From positions 1 to 15,514 of the forward strand of contig JAAYWE010000277.1 in assembly GCA_012516755.1 (NCBI GenBank): a stretch of DNA of 15,514 bases, written 5' to 3'. Positions within the stretch are counted from its first letter, which is position 1; every line of letters begins with the position of its first letter. Origin of the DNA: Treponema sp. GTDB lineage: Bacteria; Spirochaetota; Spirochaetia; Treponematales; Rectinemataceae. The translations under genes and the position numbers were made by a program. The notes beneath the pieces are model-generated. The model was not told the origin of the DNA, searched no databases, and saw only the letters and a list, made by a program, of their open reading frames with translations. Below, piece by piece: positions 6,308 through 13,957 of the stretch.

Positions 6308-7765
6308 ATGCATTTCAAATCGATTCTCAGAATGCTTTCCATTATTCTTTTGATTGTCTCGATTTTTAGCTTGATCTGCGGAATTTACTCTATTGTCGAA
6401 GACCTATCCTGGCGGGTGAGCTTTTCGCTCTTCATACCTACCATCATCAGCCTAGCATTTTTTATAGTAATGTATTTAATGACAAGGCATGATGAAAAGC
6501 CCTTTCTTACAAAGAAAGATAGTTTCCTTTTTGTGGCCTTTAGCTGGGTGTTTTCTTCGGCTTTAGGCGCCATTCCTTTTACCTTCTCCGGGTATATTCC
6601 TTCCTATATAGACGCATTCTTTGAGACAGTATCGGGCTTTACCACAACAGGAGCAAGCATATTGACAGATATTGAGATAATACCTCGACCTCTGCTCCTC
6701 TGGCGAGCAACCACGCACTGGCTCGGTGGTATGGGAATCGTTGTGCTTTTGGTTGCTATTCTGCCTAGTCTGGGCTTTAGCGCAATCCGAATTATGGAGG
6801 CGGAGTCCCCCAGTCCTGAGGTGGATAGGATTACCCCACGTATTTCCAAGACCGCAAAAACCCTATGGTTGATTTACTGTGGATTTACAGTCTGCGAAAT
6901 TATCCTTCTTGTCTTGGGTGGCATGCCACTTTTCGACGCTATCTGTCATAGTTTTGCCACCATGGCCACAGGAGGCTTCGGTACCAAAAATGCAAGCATT
7001 GCCTATTACAAAAGCGGATTTATCCAGTGGGTTATTACGATTTTCATGTTTCTTGCAGGCACAAACTTTACCCTGCACTATCATTTCCTAAAAGGACGAA
7101 TGAGCACAATCTTACTTGACACCGAATTTAGGGTTTACTTAGGAATTTTTGCTATATCATCAGTAATTATTGCAGTCGACCTATTCGTATCGGGAGTATT
7201 TGGAAATATCGGAGATTCGTTGCGCCACGCATCTTTTCAAGTATCCTCGATTCTTACGACCACAGGTTTTGCTTCCACGGATTTTGGGCAATGGCCACAG
7301 CTATCTCAGACTGTTCTTTTCTTTTTGATGTTTATCGGCGGATGTTCCGGCTCCACAGGAGGTGGGGTCAAAGTGATCCGCCTTGTAGTGCTCTTCAAAA
7401 TGGCAGTAAACGAGATGCGCTATGTTACAAATCCACGAGGTGTATACACTATTTTTTTGGGAAACAGGGCGCTGAGGAAAAATGTCATCTATGATATATC
7501 CGGTCTCGTTTTCCTCTACTTTGCTTTTTTCTTTCTTTCGGTACTTGTAATAGCCTTTAGTGGCGTAGATTTACTAACGAATATAACAGCAGTCATCGCT
7601 AATCTTGGCAATATTGGCCCTGGACTGGGAAAGGTCGGGCCAGCCTTTAACTATGCGCTTTTCCCCTGGTGGGCAAAGCTCTGGCTTTCGCTGGATATGC
7701 TTGTCGGAAGGCTTGAGGTGTATACGGTGCTTGCGCTTTTTACAAGGAAGTTTTGGAGGGCCTAA
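6308..7765 (+). CDS. trkH: TrkH potassium uptake channel subunit
   Basis: A 485-residue membrane protein of the Trk superfamily, the usual TrkH length, with two extra N-terminal membrane segments (about 5-27 and 38-58) before the four pore repeats. Filter loops are TTTGAS (G115), ATGGFG (G222/G223), TTTGFAS (G320) and NIGPG (G437). The gate region GCSGSTGGGVK is at 345-355, and the C-terminal GRLE (467-470) is conserved. It imports K+ with TrkA. ATG 6308 follows the trkA TGA by one base (TGATATG), so translation is probably coupled; GGGG lies seven bases upstream. A TTG at 6284 would add eight residues and cannot be excluded. It converges on the sugar operon. The 90-base gap (7766-7855) holds no clear terminator. 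Confidence 0.95.
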   Translation: MHFKSILRMLSIILLIVSIFSLICGIYSIVEDLSWRVSFSLFIPTIISLAFFIVMYLMTRHDEKPFLTKKDSFLFVAFSWVFSSALGAIPFTFSGYIPSYIDAFFETVSGFTTTGASILTDIEIIPRPLLLWRATTHWLGGMGIVVLLVAILPSLGFSAIRIMEAESPSPEVDRITPRISKTAKTLWLIYCGFTVCEIILLVLGGMPLFDAICHSFATMATGGFGTKNASIAYYKSGFIQWVITIFMFLAGTNFTLHYHFLKGRMSTILLDTEFRVYLGIFAISSVIIAVDLFVSGVFGNIGDSLRHASFQVSSILTTTGFASTDFGQWPQLSQTVLFFLMFIGGCSGSTGGGVKVIRLVVLFKMAVNEMRYVTNPRGVYTIFLGNRALRKNVIYDISGLVFLYFAFFFLSVLVIAFSGVDLLTNITAVIANLGNIGPGLGKVGPAFNYALFPWWAKLWLSLDMLVGRLEVYTVLALFTRKFWRA

Positions 7766-7855
7766 GGATAGATTAGACAAATTAGTTTGAATAATCAGGA
7801 TTGATAAGGCCTTAGGGGATAAACATATTTAATTTCATTAGATATAAGAGATTGA

Positions 7856-10800
7856 TTATGATTTCGACCTAAAGAGCGATTCGAGCATTTGGAAGCTTAT
7901 CTCCGAGGTCGATTCAACGACGATATCCGCGCCGGTCAATCCTTCCCCTACTCCAAGAGCTTTCATACCAGCAGCTTTTATGGCGATTATCCCAGCTTGG
8001 GCGTCTTCGATCCCCACACAGTCCTCAGGGCTAGCGCCTGCAAGGTCAGCTGCAAGCAAAAACAATTCAGGATCTGGTTTTCCGCATGTCACCGCATTGG
8101 GATCAGCAAGAGCATCGAAAAACTGCCCTGGGATCGGCCCAAGCCCAAGCCGCTCGATGATAGTTGGTGCGTTGCGGCTCGCTGAGGCAAGGACGCGCTT
8201 GATTCCATGATTTCCCAGCTCAAGTAGCAAGGATTTCATTCCCGGGAGAATATCCTCGGGAGTGAGCCTTGTGAGAAACTCTTTGTAGTAAGAATTCTTG
8301 CGCTCCGCAAGTTCAATCTTCTGCGATGCAGGTAGATCGATAGCATTCTCCTTGAGAATGATATCGAGCGATTCCATCCTGCCCACGCCTTTCAGCTTTT
8401 CGTTCAGCGCCTCATCGACCTGCCAGCCATGCTCTTCGCAAAGCTTCTTCCATGCTTGAAAATGATAGCGCGCCGTATCCGTTACTACGCCATCCAGATC
8501 GAAGATCGCTGCCCTAAAGACAGGCTTGAGCGAGATCTCCACTGATTCGCCAGGCTTTAGAACAATAAGCTCTTTCTTATGTTTGAAAGCGAGCGCCTCT
8601 CTCGAGGCCTCGCTACTAGGTTGAACCCGCGCCTGGAATTCAGTTTCTCGCGCATAGCGCACCCTGTCTTTTTTTATGTCGATATTGAGCCTCTGGCTCC
8701 CAAGCTGAAGCGAAAATGAGAGCCTTTGCCAGCCCTCGGGGAGCCTTGGATTGAATGAATAGTACGCTTTAACATCTGCAACCGCCCGATCAGCAGAAAG
8801 TGCTTGATCAACAGCGGCCGCCTGACTATCGAAAAGCGCCTCATCTCCTGGAGAGGCTCTATCACGGAATCCCGCAAACCCATACACAACCGAAAGCCAG
8901 CTGCCTCCCATAGCTGCGGTATGGATGCCATCTCTGCTATTTCCATGCACATCATCGAGATCCATGCGCACAGTCTTCATAAAATAGTCCAACGCGGCTT
9001 TAGCGTCTCCGGTTTCTGAGGCCATAATGCTTTGAATGCAATGAGAGAGCGACGAGTCGCCTGTGGTAAGTGGCTCGTAAAACTTGAAGTTTCTTTTCTT
9101 CTCTGCAAGGCTAAATTTTTCTGACAATAGAAATTGCGCCAACACGAGGTCGGGCTGCTTGAGTACCTGGTGCCGATATATTACAAGAGGATGATAATGC
9201 AAGAGCAGTGGATATCTGTCCGCTGGCGTCTCTCCAAAAGGCCAGCGTTCTTTCTCAAAGAATGAATCATCTTGAGCATAAATACCAGTCTTTTTATCAT
9301 AGGGTATATACATGGCTTCAGCGGCAGACTCCCAAAATCCGATTTCGCTATCGAGCAGCCCTATCTTTTTTCTCAGCGCCTCGAAAGCCTCCGATCTATT
9401 CTCTTGCATTTCCTTCAAGACTCGCGCTGCGAATGCAAGGTTGTTCTTGGCCATGAGATTGGTATAGCAATTATTATCGACAAGAACTGTGTATTCGTCA
9501 GGACCGGTTACTTCATCTATTCGAAAGCGCTTATCTTCGGAATAATGCCCAAGAGAGATCCAAAGCCGTGCAGTCTCTGCGGCTACTTCCGCTACTGGTC
9601 CATACAAAAACTCTATATCGTTGCTAGCCTTACAGTATTTTTCCATCGCATATATGATATCAGCATTTATATGGTACTGCGCCGTGCCAGCCGGATAATA
9701 GGCACTTACCTCTTCTCCGTCGATTGTGCGCCAGGGAAAGAGAGCTCCTTTTTCAGACATAATCTTAGCCCGCTGTCTGGCCTTATCGAGAATAGAATAT
9801 CTGTATTCGAGGAGCTTCCGGGCGATCTCCGGCATCGTATATATGAGAAAAGGAAGAACATATATTTCGGTATCCCAGAAATAATGACCTTCATAGCCTT
9901 CTCCCGTCAGGCCTTTTGCGGCAAGACCGGTCTTGCCTTTTCTGCCAGTCGACTGAAGCACATGAAAAAGATTGAATCTGAGCGCCTGTTGAACCTTACT
10001 ATCTCCCTCTACAACCACATCAGCGCGTTCCCAAAATTCCGAAAGAAAGCTCCGCTGCTCGTTGAAAAGCACCTCGAAGCCATCCTGAGACGCTCGAATA
10101 AGCTCTTGGTGAGCCTCTGCCCAGCATGAGCCCGCGTCCTCAAGCGCAGCCATCTGGTATGCCATGTATTTTACAAGCGAAAACTTCTGCCCAGCCTCGA
10201 CCGTTCCATTCCAACCATGGATTACCGTTGAGCCTTCGATTGCGGTTTCAACTTGCATGCTTCTTGGTCCAGAAAATACATGTCTGATTTGAGCGGTAGC
10301 CGCAAGTCTGCTCAACTGAGTCGTGATGAGAATTCTTGTCTCCGAATTATCATACTCGAGCCTATCGATGGCATAGGCATCGCGCTGAAATTTGGAACCA
10401 ACACGAGGATCGCCTTCCGCTCTCCTGTTAAAAACCCTTCCTTCTATACAACTCTCTAGCCGCACTACAAATGGCCATCTATTTGGGGTTTCTAAAAGAC
10501 AAACCTCATACTTGATAGCTGCTATGCTCTCACGAAGAAAGCTGACAAGACGCGTGGATCTTATTTCGATGAGCACATTGCTTGAAAGCCTAACTCTTAC
10601 TATGCGTACAAGTACTCCATTGCGAATATCGAGATATCGTTGATAGTCTTCGATCCGTGAGGGCTCAATCGCATCGAGTCGAAATTCCTCGCCATCTACA
10701 AAGAGCGCAATGTACTTGGCATTGGGAATATTCAGAATTGTCTCATGGTTTTCTGCGTATCCATAAGCTATTTCACCATAAGTTATCGGCTCTTTTTCGA

Positions 10801-10966
10801 AAAAACCATTGATATATGTCCCCTTATGGAACGCAGGGTACTTTTCATCGAAATCGCCACGCAGGCCAAGATTGCCATTGGCAAGCGCAAATAGAGTCTC
10901 GTAAGTATCTATATGATCAATACTAAAACCAGGTTCTGTGATTTTCCAGGCATCGTGGCTGGACAT
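7856..10966 (-). CDS. Fusion enzyme: GH65 disaccharide phosphorylase + beta-phosphoglucomutase
   Basis: A 1036-residue two-enzyme polypeptide. Residues about 1-810 are a complete GH65 protein: N-terminal beta domain, (alpha/alpha)6 barrel with GYEGHYFWDTEIYVLPF (357-373), general acid E491 in VTGPDEYT, KQ at 603-604 as in phosphate-using members, and a C-terminal beta sheet. Residues about 817-1036 are a complete beta-phosphoglucomutase of the HAD class: nucleophile D823 and acid/base D825 (DLDGVVTD), H835, K859 and R863 (LKGVGR), S928 and S930 (ASAS), K963 and E987-D988. Together they would turn an alpha-linked glucose disaccharide plus phosphate into glucose (or another sugar) and beta-glucose 1-phosphate, then glucose 6-phosphate, in the cytoplasm. 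The disaccharide (maltose, trehalose, kojibiose, nigerose or other) cannot be read from sequence. G636 stands where family members I recall have His. ATG 10966 is three bases after the lacI-type stop, with AGGAG inside that gene's end. Confidence 0.93.
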   Translation of the reverse strand: MSSHDAWKITEPGFSIDHIDTYETLFALANGNLGLRGDFDEKYPAFHKGTYINGFFEKEPITYGEIAYGYAENHETILNIPNAKYIALFVDGEEFRLDAIEPSRIEDYQRYLDIRNGVLVRIVRVRLSSNVLIEIRSTRLVSFLRESIAAIKYEVCLLETPNRWPFVVRLESCIEGRVFNRRAEGDPRVGSKFQRDAYAIDRLEYDNSETRILITTQLSRLAATAQIRHVFSGPRSMQVETAIEGSTVIHGWNGTVEAGQKFSLVKYMAYQMAALEDAGSCWAEAHQELIRASQDGFEVLFNEQRSFLSEFWERADVVVEGDSKVQQALRFNLFHVLQSTGRKGKTGLAAKGLTGEGYEGHYFWDTEIYVLPFLIYTMPEIARKLLEYRYSILDKARQRAKIMSEKGALFPWRTIDGEEVSAYYPAGTAQYHINADIIYAMEKYCKASNDIEFLYGPVAEVAAETARLWISLGHYSEDKRFRIDEVTGPDEYTVLVDNNCYTNLMAKNNLAFAARVLKEMQENRSEAFEALRKKIGLLDSEIGFWESAAEAMYIPYDKKTGIYAQDDSFFEKERWPFGETPADRYPLLLHYHPLVIYRHQVLKQPDLVLAQFLLSEKFSLAEKKRNFKFYEPLTTGDSSLSHCIQSIMASETGDAKAALDYFMKTVRMDLDDVHGNSRDGIHTAAMGGSWLSVVYGFAGFRDRASPGDEALFDSQAAAVDQALSADRAVADVKAYYSFNPRLPEGWQRLSFSLQLGSQRLNIDIKKDRVRYARETEFQARVQPSSEASREALAFKHKKELIVLKPGESVEISLKPVFRAAIFDLDGVVTDTARYHFQAWKKLCEEHGWQVDEALNEKLKGVGRMESLDIILKENAIDLPASQKIELAERKNSYYKEFLTRLTPEDILPGMKSLLLELGNHGIKRVLASASRNAPTIIERLGLGPIPGQFFDALADPNAVTCGKPDPELFLLAADLAGASPEDCVGIEDAQAGIIAIKAAGMKALGVGEGLTGADIVVESTSEISFQMLESLFRSKS

Positions 10967-10969
10967 ATC

Positions 10970-12001
10970 TTAAATTCTCCTGCAGGATTCTCGTTTTGCA
11001 ACCATGGTGGGGAGAACGATATAGTCTCTCTCTCGCAATCCAGACTTCCTCGGAGATATTATCTCCTGAATGAGCAGCTTTGCGGCCGCTTGCCCCAAAC
11101 CTTCGCTCGGTTGCGCAACCGTTGTCAAAGAAGGATTGAGATATCTCGATAATAAGTCATCGTCAAATCCCGCGATAGAGATATCTTCAGGAATGGATAA
11201 GCCTTCATCTATGATGGCTTGCATAGCCCCATAGGCAACCATGTCATTACCTGCAAACACCGCAGAAGGTCTATCCTCGAGGCAGAGCAATCTCTGCATT
11301 GCTCTGTACCCAGATTCCTCGGAAAAATCCGCTACTTCGATATATTTTGAAATAATAGGAATTCCATTTTCGTTCAATACTTGCCGGTATGCTTCCAGTC
11401 TATTTGCCGCAGCATAGAACTCCAATGGCGCATGCGCTATCATTGCTATCTTTCTATGGCCGAGCGAGACAAGGTAATCGACCATCTCTCTCGCAGCCGC
11501 AACATTATCGATGTCGACCTGAGGAACAGAAAGACCCTCTATAGAGCCTATTACCACAAAAGGAATCTTTGCTTCTTCCAATTCCTTTATGCCAGGATCG
11601 TCGGTGTGCGTATTCATAAGGATAAGACCATCTAGCTTCGAGGAATGTACCAGATCGAGATAGTTCCTTCTTGTCATTCGAAGAGAATGTAGTTCCAACC
11701 TGCAATGATGTTTATTCAAGACCAATGTGATGCCTTCGATTAGTCGAAAGAGATAGGCATCGCTGAAAATAGCTCTTGAATAGCATATAAAGAACCCTAT
11801 TGAATAATGGGCTTTTTTGGCCAGACTTATAGCGTTCATATCGGGGACATATTGAAGAGCCTCCGCTGCTTTTAAGACACGTTGCCTTGTTGCTTCGCTT
11901 ATGTGCTTGCCCTGAGTGTTATTGAGAATGAATGAGACTGTTGTCCGAGAAACGCCAGCCATTTTTGCAACATCCGATGCCGAAACCGACTGTTTTTTCA
12001 T
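10970..12001 (-). CDS. LacI-family transcriptional repressor of the sugar operon
   Basis: A 343-residue LacI/GalR regulator. The helix-turn-helix is at residues 7-28 (SASDVAKMAGVSRTTVSFIL), followed by the hinge helix region (about 51-63). A full periplasmic-binding-like effector domain follows (about 65-335) with family landmarks such as FAGNDMVAYGAMQA and ISIAGFDDD. It should be a dimeric or tetrameric cytoplasmic repressor released by a sugar or sugar phosphate related to the imported substrate. It sits inside the operon, 11 bases after the MalG-type gene and 3 bases before the phosphorylase gene, so if it binds the palindrome at 15260-15283 it represses its own synthesis. The start has only a weak site (AGGG nine bases before ATG 12001), consistent with low repressor levels. 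Confidence 0.93.
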   Translation of the reverse strand: MKKQSVSASDVAKMAGVSRTTVSFILNNTQGKHISEATRQRVLKAAEALQYVPDMNAISLAKKAHYSIGFFICYSRAIFSDAYLFRLIEGITLVLNKHHCRLELHSLRMTRRNYLDLVHSSKLDGLILMNTHTDDPGIKELEEAKIPFVVIGSIEGLSVPQVDIDNVAAAREMVDYLVSLGHRKIAMIAHAPLEFYAAANRLEAYRQVLNENGIPIISKYIEVADFSEESGYRAMQRLLCLEDRPSAVFAGNDMVAYGAMQAIIDEGLSIPEDISIAGFDDDLLSRYLNPSLTTVAQPSEGLGQAAAKLLIQEIISPRKSGLRERDYIVLPTMVAKRESCRRI

Positions 12002-12012
12002 ATGAATGTACC

Positions 12013-12885
12013 CTATCCCTTGACTGATCCGGCTAGTATGCCACGAACAAAATACTTCTGCAGTGCAAAAAAAACGATAAGCGGCAACAACATCGAGATA
12101 AAGGCTGCTGCTGTCAAATATTCCCAGCCTCCGCCATAAGAATTAACCATGTTGCTTATTGTTACCGTCATGGGCGCAACGTTTGGGGTTCCTCCAAGAT
12201 AGATTAGAGCGACTAACAAGTCATTCCAAACCCACATGAATTGAAATATGGCCAACGAGGAGATTGCCGGAATCGACGTGGGCAATACGAGCCTTAAGAA
12301 TATAATCGGATGAGAGGCCCCGTCTATCTGTGCCGATTCGATCAGAGATCGGGGAAGCTGAACAATAAAGTTTCTCAAGAGATATATGGCAAAAGGCAAA
12401 CCATAGGCAGTGTGAGCAAGCCATATCCCAAAAAAACTGCCCGTAAGCCCTATCTTGTTGAATAATCGAAGAATCGGAATCATCGTCATCTGCAGAGGAA
12501 CCACAATCAATGCCACAATCAGTAGATGAATGGTCTTTCTCAAAGGAAATCGCATCCAAGCAAGAGCATAAGCAGCACAAGCGGCGATGAAAATGGGCAT
12601 CAGGGTTGAGGGAATGGCTATCAGCAAACTATTCACAAAACTCCTGCCCATATTTCCTCGTGTCAGCACATAAGAATAGTTCTCAAGAGTAAAAACGAAA
12701 GGGGGTTGAAAGGCTTCCCACCATCCACTAAGGGCAATTTCACTTCGAGGTCTAAATGAACTGACAAAAAGCCCAAGGGAAGGAATTATCCATGCCACAC
12801 ATATTACTATGAGAATGAGATGAACAAGGAGATTGCTAAGCGGCTTTTTTGATGAATTCCCTGAAATCTTTCCTTTTTTATTCAT
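12013..12885 (-). CDS. ABC sugar transporter permease, MalG type
   Basis: A 290-residue inner-membrane permease of the carbohydrate uptake (CUT1) class with about six membrane segments. The cytoplasmic EAA loop that docks on the ATPase is ESAQIDGAS (183-191) followed by LRLVLP (197-202). It would form the channel with the MalF-type partner. ATG 12885 is chosen because AGGAAGGG precedes it closely; this start overlaps the end of the upstream permease gene by 8 bases, suggesting coupled translation. An alternative ATG at 12900 would add five residues without a good ribosome site. No ATP-binding subunit is encoded in this operon, so a shared MsmK/MalK/UgpC-type ATPase from elsewhere is needed. 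Confidence 0.9.
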   Translation of the reverse strand: MNKKGKISGNSSKKPLSNLLVHLILIVICVAWIIPSLGLFVSSFRPRSEIALSGWWEAFQPPFVFTLENYSYVLTRGNMGRSFVNSLLIAIPSTLMPIFIAACAAYALAWMRFPLRKTIHLLIVALIVVPLQMTMIPILRLFNKIGLTGSFFGIWLAHTAYGLPFAIYLLRNFIVQLPRSLIESAQIDGASHPIIFLRLVLPTSIPAISSLAIFQFMWVWNDLLVALIYLGGTPNVAPMTVTISNMVNSYGGGWEYLTAAAFISMLLPLIVFFALQKYFVRGILAGSVKG

Positions 12886-13864
12886 TCCCTTCCTCTGCAT
12901 TGAAGCGCTTAATATTCATTATCATAACAGGAATTATAGCAAAAAGGAGCAATGTTGCTATAGCGCTTGCTCTTCCATAGTTTCTATAATTGAACATTTC
13001 CTTATACATTCTATTGGCGATCACTTCGGTTCCAAGATTGCCATTTGTCATGACATATACGATGTCGAAGACCTTTAATACATTTATTATTAGAGTCGTT
13101 GCCACCACTGTTATCGTGGGCATCATAAGAGGAAGAATTATCTTAAAGAAAATCGCAACTTCGCCAGCTCCATCTATCCTTGCAGCCTCAAGCACATCTA
13201 CGCTTATCCCCTTAAGCCCCGCAGAGAGAATTACCATAGCAAAGCCCGTCCACATCCAGATACCGACCACGATGAGAGCGGCATTGTTTGTAGAGCGATC
13301 GAACAGCCATGCCCTTGGTTCAAAATTAGGCAATAGGGTGGTCAGTATGGCATTAACCGTGCCTATTTGAGTACTGCCTGCGGGTCGATATTCATACATA
13401 AACCGCCATATCACGCCTGCTGCAACGAAAGAAATGGCCATAGGGAGAAAAATCGCAGCTTTTGCTACTGATTCATATCTAACCCTATCGGATAGAACTG
13501 CAATGACAAGACCAAGGACTAGACATGCTGCCGTAAAAAACACAAGCCAGAGCAAATTGTTTCTTAGTACTATGAGCATATTAGGATCAGTGAATATATA
13601 GATATAGTTCTTTAGACCCACGAAATTTTCGGAACGTGAATCCATAAAACTCAAGATGATTGTGTTTATTACGGGATACACAAGGAATACAACTAGGAGA
13701 GATATTGCTGGAAGAATCCAGAACCATGGACGTAGAATAGAAGCTGCTCGCCTGTTCGTATGTGAAGCAATCCATTCGGAAATCAATAAATATACCCATA
13801 AGAAAATGGGTATTACCGCAAGCGCGATAATGGCCAATAAAATATAGTTGGTGTGCACGCCCAT
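12878..13864 (-). CDS. ABC sugar transporter permease, MalF type
   Basis: A 328-residue inner-membrane permease of the CUT1 class. A first hydrophobic segment (about 7-28) precedes a polar stretch and then six core segments starting near residue 47. The EAA loop is EAARIDGAGEVAIFF (226-240) with P245 and P249 following. It pairs with the MalG-type permease downstream to move the sugar delivered by the upstream binding protein. The start at ATG 13864 is supported by AGGTGA eight bases upstream; a GTG at 13876 in the same frame would add four residues but has no ribosome site. It lies 93 bases after the binding-protein gene, a gap that contains a strong stem-loop. Confidence 0.9.
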   Translation of the reverse strand: MGVHTNYILLAIIALAVIPIFLWVYLLISEWIASHTNRRAASILRPWFWILPAISLLVVFLVYPVINTIILSFMDSRSENFVGLKNYIYIFTDPNMLIVLRNNLLWLVFFTAACLVLGLVIAVLSDRVRYESVAKAAIFLPMAISFVAAGVIWRFMYEYRPAGSTQIGTVNAILTTLLPNFEPRAWLFDRSTNNAALIVVGIWMWTGFAMVILSAGLKGISVDVLEAARIDGAGEVAIFFKIILPLMMPTITVVATTLIINVLKVFDIVYVMTNGNLGTEVIANRMYKEMFNYRNYGRASAIATLLLFAIIPVMIMNIKRFNAEEGNE

Positions 13865-13902
13865 ACCTCTACTCACCTGGTCCGACGCTTCGAGAAAGAT
13901 GA

Positions 13903-13932
13903 AAAGCAGGGGAAGCCTTTGTCCCCTGCTTT
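13903..13932 (-). terminator. Perfect stem-loop between binding-protein and permease genes
   Basis: An 11-bp perfect inverted repeat (13922-13932 with 13903-13913, AAAGCAGGGGA/TCCCCTGCTTT) with an 8-base loop, followed on the minus strand by a T-rich but interrupted tract. It sits 25 bases after the binding-protein stop. It is probably a partial terminator and/or 3' mRNA stabiliser, giving more binding protein than permease, as is common in malE-malF type operons. Confidence 0.65.
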
Positions 13933-13957
13933 CCTTTACATCCAGTCCAAACGAAAT

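Noticed and set aside
7761..7816. 7-bp inverted repeat CCTAAGG/CCTTAGG between trkH and the fusion gene as a bidirectional terminator
   Set aside because: The 42-base loop is too long, the stem overlaps the trkH stop codon, and no T-run follows on either side.
9272..10129. 285-residue open frame on the plus strand
   Set aside because: Lies wholly inside the GH65 domain on the opposite strand, has no ribosome site and no recognisable domain. It is a shadow of a gene whose catalytic motifs are intact.
12990..13370. 126-residue plus-strand frame
   Set aside because: Antisense to the MalF-type permease, which shows a full EAA loop and membrane segments in its own frame.
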